The notes beneath the pieces are model-generated. The model worked only from the letters and a program-made list of their open reading frames with translations, made no database searches and had not been told where the DNA came from. Below are positions 10,247-17,738 of a stretch of 19,202 nt of DNA, piece by piece. The translations under genes were made by a program, and so were the position numbers. The first letter of the stretch is position 1. Each line of letters begins with the position of its first letter. The stretch is from Candidatus Competibacteraceae bacterium (GTDB lineage Bacteria > Pseudomonadota > Gammaproteobacteria > Competibacterales > Competibacteraceae), in the NCBI GenBank assembly GCA_003527885.1, contig DPWB01000378.1, forward strand, positions 1 to 19,202. The letters are read 5' to 3'.

Positions 10247-10283
10247 CGCCCGTTCAAGCTTTGGCGGGCGCGGGCATTTTTTT
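10247..10283 (+). terminator. Rho-independent terminator of djlA, inside the end of the convergent gene
   Basis: GCCCG (10248-10252) can pair with CGGGC at 10266-10269 or, better placed, at 10271-10275, which is followed by A and seven Ts (10277-10283). The stem and T-run lie mostly within the last codons of the convergent bacteriohemerythrin gene, where the T-run encodes its lysine pair near the C-terminus. Confidence 0.55.
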
Positions 10284-10793
10284 GTTGCCGAAACCGAATA
10301 ATCTCTTGAGGCGGCCGAAAAATGAATCACCTGTTTTTTTCATAGGGCTATGCTTGATCAAGTGCTCTCCCATGGCCTTGTCGTCTTTCATGATATGCTC
10401 GACCAACCAACGCTTTAGAAAAAACAGCAAGTCATAATTCGAGGCATTGGGGTCCTCATCATATTTTTTGATGTGTGCCCCCACCATATCGATCAGCTGC
10501 TCGTGCTGTTTTTTGTGCGTGTTGATAGCCGGATAATTGGAGATGCTCATCAAGCTCTCTTCGGTCGCAAAGTGGACTTTGGTATATTCGACCAAGCGGG
10601 TCAGCACTTCATCCCTGGCTTCTTTTCCCCAGCCGCCCTTGATGCCTTCGCTCATTTCATTGACCATGGCGGCCAACCCTTTATGCTGGTCGTCAATTTC
10701 CTGAACGCCCACGCTCAAGGTGTCCGACCACTCGATAAAATCTTTCTTGGTCGGAGAAGGGTCTTTCGTTCTGACTGAAGTCGGTTCTTTCAT
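10254..10793 (-). CDS. Bacteriohemerythrin with a basic C-terminal tail
   Basis: A 179-residue four-helix-bundle protein that binds O2 at a di-iron centre. All seven iron ligands are visible with family spacing: His37 (DDQHKGL), His74 and Glu78 (HFATEES), His93 and His97 (HKKQH), His133 and Asp138 (HIMKDD). Known roles are oxygen storage, delivery or sensing. After the core domain (about 20-145) there is a tail with FFGRLKRLFGFGNKK (158-172), basic and amphipathic, which could touch membrane or nucleic acid; the core alone would be typical length. AGGAG lies ten bases before the ATG at 10793. Its base composition is clearly more AT-rich than its neighbours and it is preceded by an AT-rich gap, which may mean a separate history. 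It seems to be a single-gene unit. Confidence 0.92.
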   Translation of the reverse strand: MKEPTSVRTKDPSPTKKDFIEWSDTLSVGVQEIDDQHKGLAAMVNEMSEGIKGGWGKEARDEVLTRLVEYTKVHFATEESLMSISNYPAINTHKKQHEQLIDMVGAHIKKYDEDPNASNYDLLFFLKRWLVEHIMKDDKAMGEHLIKHSPMKKTGDSFFGRLKRLFGFGNKKMPAPAKA

Positions 10794-11039
10794 CGAAATT
10801 TGCTCCTAAAGTTACAGGTTAGGGGGTCTATCGGGCCAGATGCCGAACCACACCAAGCCACAGTTTTGAACATTTACAGTATAGCTTATCTGACTAAACG
10901 CTTAGATTACAAGCCAGCAATAAAACATATACCAACCATTTAACTATTTACTGAATAGATACAGCAAAAATCCCCACTTTAAAGTTACTAATTAAAATTA
11001 ATACTACAATAAACCCGATATTAAAATAAAAAATACTCC
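10794..11039. promoter_or_regulatory. AT-rich gap between radC and bacteriohemerythrin
   Basis: This 246-base region is strikingly AT-rich for this genome, most of all from about 10860 to 11039. On the minus strand a TATACT (10880-10885 region) could be a -10 box for the hemerythrin gene, without a clear -35. The nonamer TAAAGTTAC occurs twice, at 10807-10815 and 10980-10988, and there are short AT palindromes near 10990-11000. No gene is visible. The end of radC abuts it, so it may also hold radC's terminator, though no strong stem was found. Confidence 0.35.
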
Positions 11040-11714
11040 TTATATGATTCCACGCTCTGCTAAAGAAATGGCATGACTGTCACCAATAACAATATGATCG
11101 AGTAAACGGACATCGATCAGCGCCAGCGCTTCTTTCAGGCGCACCGTCAATAATTCATCGGCGCGACTGGGTTCGGCCACGCCCGACGGGTGATTGTGCG
11201 CCACGATCGCGGCGGCCGCGTTATGGTAGAGCGCCCGTTTGATCACTTGCCTCGGATGCACCGAGGAACTATCGATAGTCCCAAAAAATAGCTCTTCAAA
11301 CTGGATGACCCGATGTTTGTTGTCCAAAAAGAGCACGGCGAACACTTCGTGCGGATGATGCCGTAGCCGCGCCATCAGATAACGGCGGGTATCCGCCACG
11401 CTTTGGATGGCATCGACCCGCTGCAAGTTTTCTTCCAAATAGCGGCGCGCCAATTCCATCACCGCCTGTAACTGCACGTACTTGGCCGGACCCAAGCCGT
11501 GGGTTTCACAAAATGCCGCTTGGTCCAAGGCCAGCAACGCCCGCAGGCCACAGTGTTGCTTGAGCAGGTCGCGGGCCAGATCGACGGCGCTGCGCCCCGG
11601 CACCCCGACCCGCAGGAATATCGCCAGCAATTCGGCATCGGACAAGGCTGCGGCCCCGCGTTGCAGGAGTTTCTCACGGGGCCGTTCGTCGTCGGGCCAA
11701 TCACGGATGGACAT
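11040..11714 (-). CDS. radC: RadC family protein (JAB/MPN-domain, UPF0758)
   Basis: A 224-residue protein with an N-terminal helix-hairpin-helix-type region ([27 protein letters not shown], 25-51, and [14 protein letters not shown], 71-84) and a C-terminal JAB1/MPN metalloprotease-like domain (about 100-224). The metal motif is VAHNHPSG with His173 and His175, followed by Asp186; Glu123 is the likely catalytic acid. Despite the name, a role of RadC in recombination repair is doubtful from genetics in other bacteria and its biochemical task is unsettled. Full length. It is divergent from coaBC, the usual arrangement in many Gammaproteobacteria, though here 523 bases separate them and no ribosomal protein genes rpmB/rpmG follow. 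Confidence 0.94.
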   Translation of the reverse strand: MSIRDWPDDERPREKLLQRGAAALSDAELLAIFLRVGVPGRSAVDLARDLLKQHCGLRALLALDQAAFCETHGLGPAKYVQLQAVMELARRYLEENLQRVDAIQSVADTRRYLMARLRHHPHEVFAVLFLDNKHRVIQFEELFFGTIDSSSVHPRQVIKRALYHNAAAAIVAHNHPSGVAEPSRADELLTVRLKEALALIDVRLLDHIVIGDSHAISLAERGII

Positions 11715-11835
11715 CGAATTTATGCTTTACCGGAAAGAATCCGCCTCAACCACCTATGAGACGGATAAAAAAGCCTGCATTTTGGGGGCTTCACTCTCAT
11801 GTCAAGCTCCCGACGCCCCGAATAACCAAGTTTGC

Positions 11836-11883
11836 TGCTCCGTTATAAAGCAATTTTAGTGCCTGAGGCACCACGGCGGAGCA
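11836..11883. repeat. Nested inverted repeat in the radC-coaBC gap
   Basis: TGCTCCG (11836-11842) pairs with CGGAGCA (11877-11883). Between them lies a perfect inner hairpin, GTGCC-TGA-GGCAC, at 11859-11871. The two stems are compatible and would make a two-level RNA fold. No T-run follows on either strand, so it is not a standard terminator. Confidence 0.5.
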
Positions 11884-11935
11884 CGCTGGAGCTTCCATTT
11901 GTCTAGTTCGCGGTCAATTTTGTAGCTATATTCAA

Positions 11936-11962
11936 TTTTTTATGATAAAAAACAATTAATTG
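11936..11962. promoter_or_regulatory. AT-rich double palindrome, possible promoter or protein-binding site
   Basis: TTTTTTAT-G-ATAAAAAA (11936-11952) is a perfect inverted repeat, and it is followed at once by the perfect palindrome CAATTAATTG (11953-11962). TATGAT at 11941-11946 is a good -10 hexamer on the plus strand, but the -35 is weak. It could be a coaBC promoter, or a site for a DNA-bending protein; inference only. Confidence 0.35.
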
Positions 11963-12237
11963 TAAATAATGGCAACGCGATTGCTTTATTGGTGTCGTGA
12001 ATCCGTGACCTTTAGGTTGACGCAAGCCTTGCTAAAGCGCGGGTTCCCGGCGGCTAACGGGGGCCGCCGTCGCCAACCATGGCGTCCGATTCCGCATCGC
12101 TACACCGCGCGTTTCGGGCGCCCTTTTTTCGCACCTCTCGCCAAGGCTTTCGCCACCGACCCGTTCCTGCGATTGTTGCATCGATCCAAGCTGCGCTAAG
12201 CTTGCCGTGAATCCATGTTCCCGCGCGGGGTCTTGCC

Positions 12238-13518
12238 ATGCTGCAACCGCTGCTCAAGAAACGCATTCTGCTGGGCGTTACCGGCGGCATCGCCGCCTAC
12301 AAAAGTGCCGATGTGGTGCGTCGCTTGCGCGAGGCGGGGGCGGAGGTCCAGGTGGCGATGACGCCGGCGGCGACCGCCTTCGTCGGGCCGTTGACCTTCC
12401 AGGCCGTGTCTGGCCGACCGGTTCGTACGGAACTGCTGGATGCCAACGCCGAGGCCGGAATGGGGCATATCGAACTGGCTCGCTGGGCGGACTTGATCCT
12501 GCTCGCCCCCGCCACCGCCGATTTCCTCGCCCGACTGGCGCACGGTATGGCCGATGACCTCCTCAGCACATTATGCTTGGCCACGGATCGGATGATCGCG
12601 GTCGCGCCCGCGATGAACCGCTTGATGTGGCAAAATTCCGCCACCCAAGACAATTGTCGGCTACTGGAGCGGCGGAGCGTCAAGATTTGGGGGCCGGGCG
12701 TCGGCGAACAGGCCTGCGGGGAAATCGGCGCCGGGCGAATGCTGGAGCCGGTGGAACTGTGTAACCTCGTCATCCGCCAATTCAACGCCTCGGACTCCGA
12801 GCCGGCTCTTGCATCGGAGCCGGCCGGCTCTAAGCTCGCGCTACCTTCGAGTCATGACTTGCAAGGGCTGACGGTGCTGCTCACCGCCGGTCCGACCCGC
12901 GAGGCGCTCGACCCGGTGCGGTTCATCAGCAACCGCAGCACCGGGAAAATGGGCTTTGCCGTGGCCGAAGCGGCGGCGGCGGCGGGCGCGCGAGTCACCC
13001 TGGTCAGCGGGCCAGTCAGTTTACAAACCCCGCCCGGCGTCGGGCGGATCGACGTGGAAAGCGCGGTCGAAATGCGCGAGGCGGTGATAGAGCGCGCCCA
13101 CCAAGCGGACATCTTCATCGCCACCGCCGCCGTGGCCGATTATCGCGCCGCCGAACCAGCCGAACGGAAGCTCAAGAAAACTCGGGAAGAACTGACTCTG
13201 GAACTGGTCCGCAACCCCGACATTTTGGCCGAAGTCGCCGCCTTGCGCTCGCATCGGCCGTTCACGGTCGGCTTCGCCGCCGAAACCCATGATGTCGTGC
13301 ATTACGCCGAAGACAAGCGTCGCCGCAAGAATCTGGACATGATCGCCGCCAATCGGGTCGGCGTGGCCGGCAGCGGCTTCGAAAGCGAGCAGAACCAATT
13401 GCAGGTACTGTGGGAAGGTGGCGAACAGGCGCTGCCACTGGCCGACAAGACGCTGCTGGGGCAACAACTGGTCGCGTTGATCGCCCGACGGTATCGGTCA
13501 TGGAAGGGAGAGCGGTAA
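12238..13518 (+). CDS. coaBC: Bifunctional phosphopantothenoylcysteine decarboxylase / phosphopantothenate-cysteine ligase
   Basis: Carries out two steps of coenzyme A synthesis in the cytoplasm: CTP-dependent joining of cysteine to 4'-phosphopantothenate, then FMN-dependent decarboxylation. The protein has 426 residues. The N-terminal CoaC half shows [17 protein letters not shown] (9-25), the active His77 in [12 protein letters not shown], the PAMN motif (124-127) and the catalytic Cys160 in [14 protein letters not shown] linker (about 183-208) rich in Ser, Glu, Pro and Ala follows. The C-terminal CoaB half has [27 protein letters not shown] (213-239) and the Lys-rich KLKK segment that binds CTP and intermediate. 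The ribosome site is poor. It is the first gene of the coaBC-dut-algC-argB set and is usually essential. Confidence 0.96.
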   Translation: MLQPLLKKRILLGVTGGIAAYKSADVVRRLREAGAEVQVAMTPAATAFVGPLTFQAVSGRPVRTELLDANAEAGMGHIELARWADLILLAPATADFLARLAHGMADDLLSTLCLATDRMIAVAPAMNRLMWQNSATQDNCRLLERRSVKIWGPGVGEQACGEIGAGRMLEPVELCNLVIRQFNASDSEPALASEPAGSKLALPSSHDLQGLTVLLTAGPTREALDPVRFISNRSTGKMGFAVAEAAAAAGARVTLVSGPVSLQTPPGVGRIDVESAVEMREAVIERAHQADIFIATAAVADYRAAEPAERKLKKTREELTLELVRNPDILAEVAALRSHRPFTVGFAAETHDVVHYAEDKRRRKNLDMIAANRVGVAGSGFESEQNQLQVLWEGGEQALPLADKTLLGQQLVALIARRYRSWKGER

Positions 13519-13553
13519 TATGCGCCACCCGCAACGATAGACACTGTTATTTT

Positions 13554-14015
13554 GTGACCGCTCAAACCATCGAACTGAAAATCCTTGATCCCCGGTTGGG
13601 CCAACAAATTCCCTTGCCCGACTACGCCACTGCCGGGTCGGCGGGCCTGGATTTGCGCGCCTGCCTGCCGCAACCGCTGACGGTGCAACCGGGCGAAACC
13701 CATCTGATCCCCACCGGAATGGCCGTCCACATCGACGACCCTGGCTTGGCGGCGCTAGTGCTGCCGCGCTCCGGCCTCGGCCACAAGCACGGCATCGTGC
13801 TGGGCAACTTGGTCGGTCTGATCGACAGCGACTATCAGGGCGAGCTGCTGGTCTCCTGTTGGAACCGCGGCCAAACGCCTTTCACTATCGCCGTCGGCGA
13901 ACGGATCGCCCAACTGGTGATCGTGCCGGTGGTGCGCGCGCGATTTTCCGTCGTTCCCGAATTCACGCCCAGCGCGCGCGGGGCCGGCGGTTTCGGCCAT
14001 TCCGGGCGGCATTAA
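13554..14015 (+). CDS. dut: dUTP diphosphatase (dUTPase)
   Basis: Hydrolyses dUTP to dUMP and diphosphate, keeping uracil out of DNA and supplying dTMP synthesis; acts as a trimer. All five motifs are present: [10 protein letters not shown] (27-36), [11 protein letters not shown] (71-81), [11 protein letters not shown] (88-98) with catalytic Asp91, RIAQLVIVP (117-125) and [10 protein letters not shown] (142-151). The GTG at 13554 gives 153 residues, matching the usual 150-152; it has no clear ribosome site. An ATG at 13500, overlapping the coaBC end by 19 bases, would add 18 residues with no family match, but translational coupling there is possible. Next to coaBC as in many Gammaproteobacteria. 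Confidence 0.95.
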   Translation: MTAQTIELKILDPRLGQQIPLPDYATAGSAGLDLRACLPQPLTVQPGETHLIPTGMAVHIDDPGLAALVLPRSGLGHKHGIVLGNLVGLIDSDYQGELLVSCWNRGQTPFTIAVGERIAQLVIVPVVRARFSVVPEFTPSARGAGGFGHSGRH

Positions 14016-14018
14016 GCT

Positions 14019-14046
14019 TCTCCCTAAACCTCGTACGGTTTGGAGA
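14019..14046 (+). other. Short hairpin between dut and algC
   Basis: TCTCC-CT-AAACC pairs with GGTTT-GGAGA around the loop TCGTAC, with a two-base bulge. There is no T-run, so it is more likely an RNA-processing or translation element than a terminator. GGAGAG in its right arm is about 18 bases before the algC ATG, too far for an ordinary ribosome site. Confidence 0.35.
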
Positions 14047-14065
14047 GAACAACGAACCTTGATCG

Positions 14066-15439
14066 ATGCAAAAATCCATTTTTCGGGAGTACGACATTCG
14101 CGGCGTGGTGGATCGCGACCTGACACCTGACGTGGTGCGGGACATCGGCCAAGCGATAGGCAGCCTCGCCGGCGAACGGGGCGAAACCACCGTGATCGTC
14201 GGGCGCGATGCGCGGCTGTCCAGCCCCCTGCTGTGCCGAGCGCTCAAGGCCGGAATCCACGCCGCCGGGCTGGATGTGCTGGATTTGGGCACGGTCTCGA
14301 CGCCGTTGCTGTACTACGCCACCCACACCCTCGGCGCCAGTCGCGCCGGGGTGATGGTGACCGGCAGCCACAATCCGCCGCAGTACAACGGCCTGAAGAT
14401 CGTCATCGACAAGATCGCCCTGCACGGCGCGGTCATTCGCGACCTGCGCCGGCGCATCGAAACCGGCGACCTGCGCCGGGGTTGCGGCTGCGACCGCTTC
14501 ACCGACGTCCGCAGCGATTACATTCGCCGGCTCGCGCAAGCCCTGCAACTTTCCAGGCCGTGCAAGGTGGTGGTGGATTGTGGCAACGCCATCGCCGCCG
14601 AAACGGCGCCCGCCTTGCTGCGGGCATTGGGCTGCGAGGTGGTTGAACTCTACTGCGAAGTGGATGGGCGCTTTCCCAACCATCATCCCGACCCCAGCGT
14701 CCCGGAAAACTTGGCCGATTTGCAAGCGGCGGTGCGCGCGCACCGGGCCGACATCGGCTTGGCTTTCGACGGCGACGCCGACCGGCTGGGCGTGGTGACC
14801 GACGCGGGCGAGATCATCTGGCCGGATCGGGTGCTGATGCCGCTGGCCGAAGAAGTGCTGAACTCCCATCCCGGCGCGGGGGTGGTCTACGACATCAAAT
14901 GTTCCTGGCACCTCACCCGGTTGATCGAGCGGTTGGGCGGGCAACCGGTCCCGTGGAAAACCGGCCATTCGCTGATCAAGGCCAAGATGCGCGAAACCGG
15001 CGCCTTGCTCGGCGGCGAAATGGCCGGGCATTTCGTCCACGCCGACGACTGGTTCGGCTTCGACGACGCCTTCTACGCCGCTGCCCGCCTGTTGCGGCTG
15101 TTGGCCCGTCAGAACCGCTCCAGCGCCGAATTCTTCGCCGCCTATCCGACCGGCTTCAACACGCCGGAGCTGCGGCTGGACATGGCCGAAGGCGAACCGT
15201 TCGCTTTCATGGCCCGGCTGTGCGAGCGAGCCGATTTCGGACCGGACGCCCGCATCATCACCCTGGACGGGCTGCGCGTGGAATTCCCGCACGGCTGGGG
15301 GCTGGTGCGGGCGTCCAATACCACCCCCAGTTTGACGTTGCGTTTCGAAGCCGACGATACCGCCGCTCTCGCCGATATTCAGGAACGGTTTCGACGGCCG
15401 ATGCTGACGTTACAAGCGGATTTGCCGCTGCCTTTTTAG
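14066..15439 (+). CDS. algC: Phosphomannomutase/phosphoglucomutase (AlgC type)
   Basis: Interconverts hexose 6- and 1-phosphates for LPS, exopolysaccharide and glycogen precursors; cytoplasmic. 457 residues in the four-domain alpha-phosphohexomutase fold. Visible: FREYDIRG (6-13), the phosphoserine loop VTGSHNPPQYNG with Ser101, the metal loop DGDADR (235-240), VVYDIKCSWHL (273-283), KTGHSLIK (298-305), the sugar-binding loop GEMAGH (317-322) and the phosphate-binding RASNTTPSLTLRFE (415-428). The sugar loop usually reads GEMSGH in AlgC; here Ser is replaced by Ala320, next to the conserved Glu318. Third gene of the set, 50 bases after dut, with a weak ribosome site. The dual-specificity name is from family similarity. 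Confidence 0.94.
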   Translation: MQKSIFREYDIRGVVDRDLTPDVVRDIGQAIGSLAGERGETTVIVGRDARLSSPLLCRALKAGIHAAGLDVLDLGTVSTPLLYYATHTLGASRAGVMVTGSHNPPQYNGLKIVIDKIALHGAVIRDLRRRIETGDLRRGCGCDRFTDVRSDYIRRLAQALQLSRPCKVVVDCGNAIAAETAPALLRALGCEVVELYCEVDGRFPNHHPDPSVPENLADLQAAVRAHRADIGLAFDGDADRLGVVTDAGEIIWPDRVLMPLAEEVLNSHPGAGVVYDIKCSWHLTRLIERLGGQPVPWKTGHSLIKAKMRETGALLGGEMAGHFVHADDWFGFDDAFYAAARLLRLLARQNRSSAEFFAAYPTGFNTPELRLDMAEGEPFAFMARLCERADFGPDARIITLDGLRVEFPHGWGLVRASNTTPSLTLRFEADDTAALADIQERFRRPMLTLQADLPLPF

Positions 15440-15441
15440 AC

Positions 15442-15470
15442 TTGACATCTTCCACTCCTTTCAGCATTCA
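15442..15470 (+). promoter_or_regulatory. Possible promoter in front of argB
   Basis: A perfect TTGACA at 15442-15447 begins just after the algC stop codon, with a poor -10 (CATTCA, 15465-15470) at 17-base spacing. It could give argB a promoter of its own inside the operon. Only the -35 is convincing. Confidence 0.3.
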
Positions 15471-15479
15471 GAGGTTTGA

Positions 15480-16382
<903 letters not shown>

Positions 16383-16449
16383 GCGATCATATCCGTGGCG
16401 GGTTACTCTAACCCGCTCCGAAACACCCGATTTGCTTCGGTCGATTCCA

Positions 16450-16468
16450 CCGTCAGCCTCTGACTCGG
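16450..16468. other. Hairpin between convergent argB and the tail-anchored protein gene
   Basis: CCGTCAG pairs with CTGACTCGG around a CCT loop, with one bulged T. It lies 68 bases after the argB stop and directly after the stop of the minus-strand gene. It might act as a weak shared terminator; there is no strong T-run on either strand. Confidence 0.3.
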
Positions 16469-16470
16469 CT

Positions 16471-16746
16471 TTACAGTCTGACCAGCCGCACCAAAAGAAA
16501 CGTTATGACCACGGCGATGACGGCCAACGCAACGCGATAGAGCCGGCCAAATTGGGCTTGCATCTTGACGGATCGCCCTTGCTCTTCGATGGCCTTGTTT
16601 TGATTCGCCACCGCTTGCTTCTGCAATTCCAAGACCTCTCGCTGCATGGCCAAGGACTCGTTGGCCACCCTTCGGTACTCGGCCTCAAAAGCACGATGAG
16701 AATCGCGCAATTCGGTCAACAAGGTTTTTATATCGTCGGTTTCCAT
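16471..16746 (-). CDS. Small tail-anchored coiled-coil membrane protein, unknown function
   Basis: Not recognised. The 91-residue product begins METDDIKTLLTELRDSH and is helical and charged over residues 1-68, with heptad-like Leu, Ala and Met positions (for example SLAMQREVLELQKQAVANQ, 31-49) that suggest a coiled coil. Residues 70-87 (YRVALAVIAVVITFLLVR) form one membrane helix, and the chain ends four residues later, so it is probably C-terminally anchored with the coiled coil in the cytoplasm. GAGGTG about ten bases before the ATG is a good ribosome site and supports a real gene. It converges with argB and is divergent from the ParA-type gene; the 154-base gap between them holds possible operator repeats. 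A partner role with the ParA-like ATPase is only a guess. Confidence 0.75.
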   Translation of the reverse strand: METDDIKTLLTELRDSHRAFEAEYRRVANESLAMQREVLELQKQAVANQNKAIEEQGRSVKMQAQFGRLYRVALAVIAVVITFLLVRLVRL

Positions 16747-16804
16747 CCTGAGTTCACCTCAAACGTGGCCGGCGGCAAGCGACTCGGGATCCGCTCCAAC
16801 GCGC

Positions 16805-16831
16805 TTAACCGCTTTGCAAGTTAACCGGTTA
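16805..16831. promoter_or_regulatory. TTAACCG repeats and palindrome upstream of the ParA-type gene
   Basis: TTAACCG occurs at 16805-16811 and again at 16821-16827, the second within the perfect palindrome TAACCGGTTA (16822-16831). The two copies start 16 bases apart. It lies between two divergent genes, a typical operator place, but no regulator is known. Confidence 0.35.
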
Positions 16832-16900
16832 TCCACCTCGACGCCCCGCCGCGACTTGGCTACACTTGTGGGAAACCCTTACAAAACCCTGGGAAAAGCC

Positions 16901-17665
16901 ATGCGCCGAGTCGTCTTCAACCAAAAAGGGGGGGTGGGCAAATCCACCATCGCGTGCAATCTGGCCGCCATCAGCGCCGCCCGTGGCCGGCGGACGCTGG
17001 TCATCGACCTGGACCCGCAAGCCAACGCCTCGCGCTACCTGTTGGGGAAAACGCTGGACGATCAGAAGAAAACCCTCGCCCACTTCTTCGACGATATTCT
17101 GGCCTACAAGCTGTTTCCCGAGAAGCCGGAAACCTACGTCGTTCCAACCCGTTTCGCCAATCTCGGCGTCATGCCCTCCGACCCCCGGCTGGAAGACCTG
17201 CAAGTCAAGCTCGAATCCCGCTACAAGATGTACAAGCTGCGGGAAGCGCTGGAGGCTTTCAAGGGCTACGACCAGATTTTCATCGATACTCCGCCCGCCC
17301 TGAACTTCTTCACCCGCTCGGCGCTGATCGCCGCCGATACCTGCCTGATCCCCTTTGACTGCGACGATTTTTCCCGCCGCGCGCTCTACACCTTGATGGA
17401 GAGCGTGCGCGAAATTCAGGCCGACCACAACCGCGCTTTGCGGATCGAAGGCATCGTGGTCAACCATTACCAGGCCCGCGCCAACCTGCCGGTGCGTCTG
17501 GTCGAGGAACTGCGCTCCGAAGGGCTGCCGATCCTGGAAGCTTTCCTGTCCGCTTCGATCAAAATTCGCGAATCCCACGCTCAGGCGCTGCCGATGATCC
17601 ACCTGGAGCCCCGGCACAAACTGACCCGCGAATTTGAAGCGCTTTATGGCTTGCTGGCCACTTGA
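16901..17665 (+). CDS. Orphan ParA/MinD-type partition ATPase
   Basis: A 254-residue P-loop ATPase of the ParA family. The deviant Walker A is KGGVGKST (9-16) with both signature lysines, followed by VIDLDPQANAS (34-44) with Asp36/Asp38 and FIDTPPALN (127-135). The C-terminus has IKIRESHAQALPMIHLEPRHKL (220-241), common in ParA proteins that act on chromosomes or other cargo. It starts at the ATG at 16901 since the family begins with the short strand just before the P-loop; the frame is open from 16814 but the extra 29 residues have no match. No ParB gene or obvious cargo protein follows; the next gene is a sirtuin. These ATPases position DNA, chemoreceptors or other complexes. Its cargo is unknown. 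Confidence 0.88.
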   Translation: MRRVVFNQKGGVGKSTIACNLAAISAARGRRTLVIDLDPQANASRYLLGKTLDDQKKTLAHFFDDILAYKLFPEKPETYVVPTRFANLGVMPSDPRLEDLQVKLESRYKMYKLREALEAFKGYDQIFIDTPPALNFFTRSALIAADTCLIPFDCDDFSRRALYTLMESVREIQADHNRALRIEGIVVNHYQARANLPVRLVEELRSEGLPILEAFLSASIKIRESHAQALPMIHLEPRHKLTREFEALYGLLAT

Positions 17666-17738
17666 CCGGTCAAGCCGCCGGCCAGCATCCGACCCCTGAT
17701 CCGTTCGTGAGTTTCAACGATCACAGCGAGGCCGCGTC

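Larger units (their letters stand above)
11715..12237. other. Long structured intergenic region between divergent radC and coaBC
   Basis: No convincing gene lies in these 523 bases. A 76-codon frame at 11969-12199 has no ribosome site and no recognisable protein pattern. The region does hold several inverted repeats: a stem AAGCC/GGCTT with a T-run on the minus strand (11767-11791), a nested structure at 11836-11883, an AT-rich core with two palindromes (11936-11962) and a GC stem GGCGGC/GCCGCC at 12049-12068. Promoters for both flanking units should lie here. Confidence 0.5.

Noticed and set aside
11969..12199. 76-codon plus-strand frame in the radC-coaBC gap
   Set aside because: No ribosome site, Arg/Pro-rich composition typical of chance frames in GC-rich DNA, no homology I can name.
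14024..15292. 422-codon minus-strand open frame
   Set aside because: Antisense to algC, whose motifs are complete on the plus strand.
16471..16746. Toxin-antitoxin component
   Set aside because: The protein is a tail-anchored coiled coil with no partner of toxin-antitoxin type on the same strand.
16829..17617. 262-codon minus-strand open frame
   Set aside because: Antisense to the ParA-type gene, whose P-loop motifs are unmistakable.
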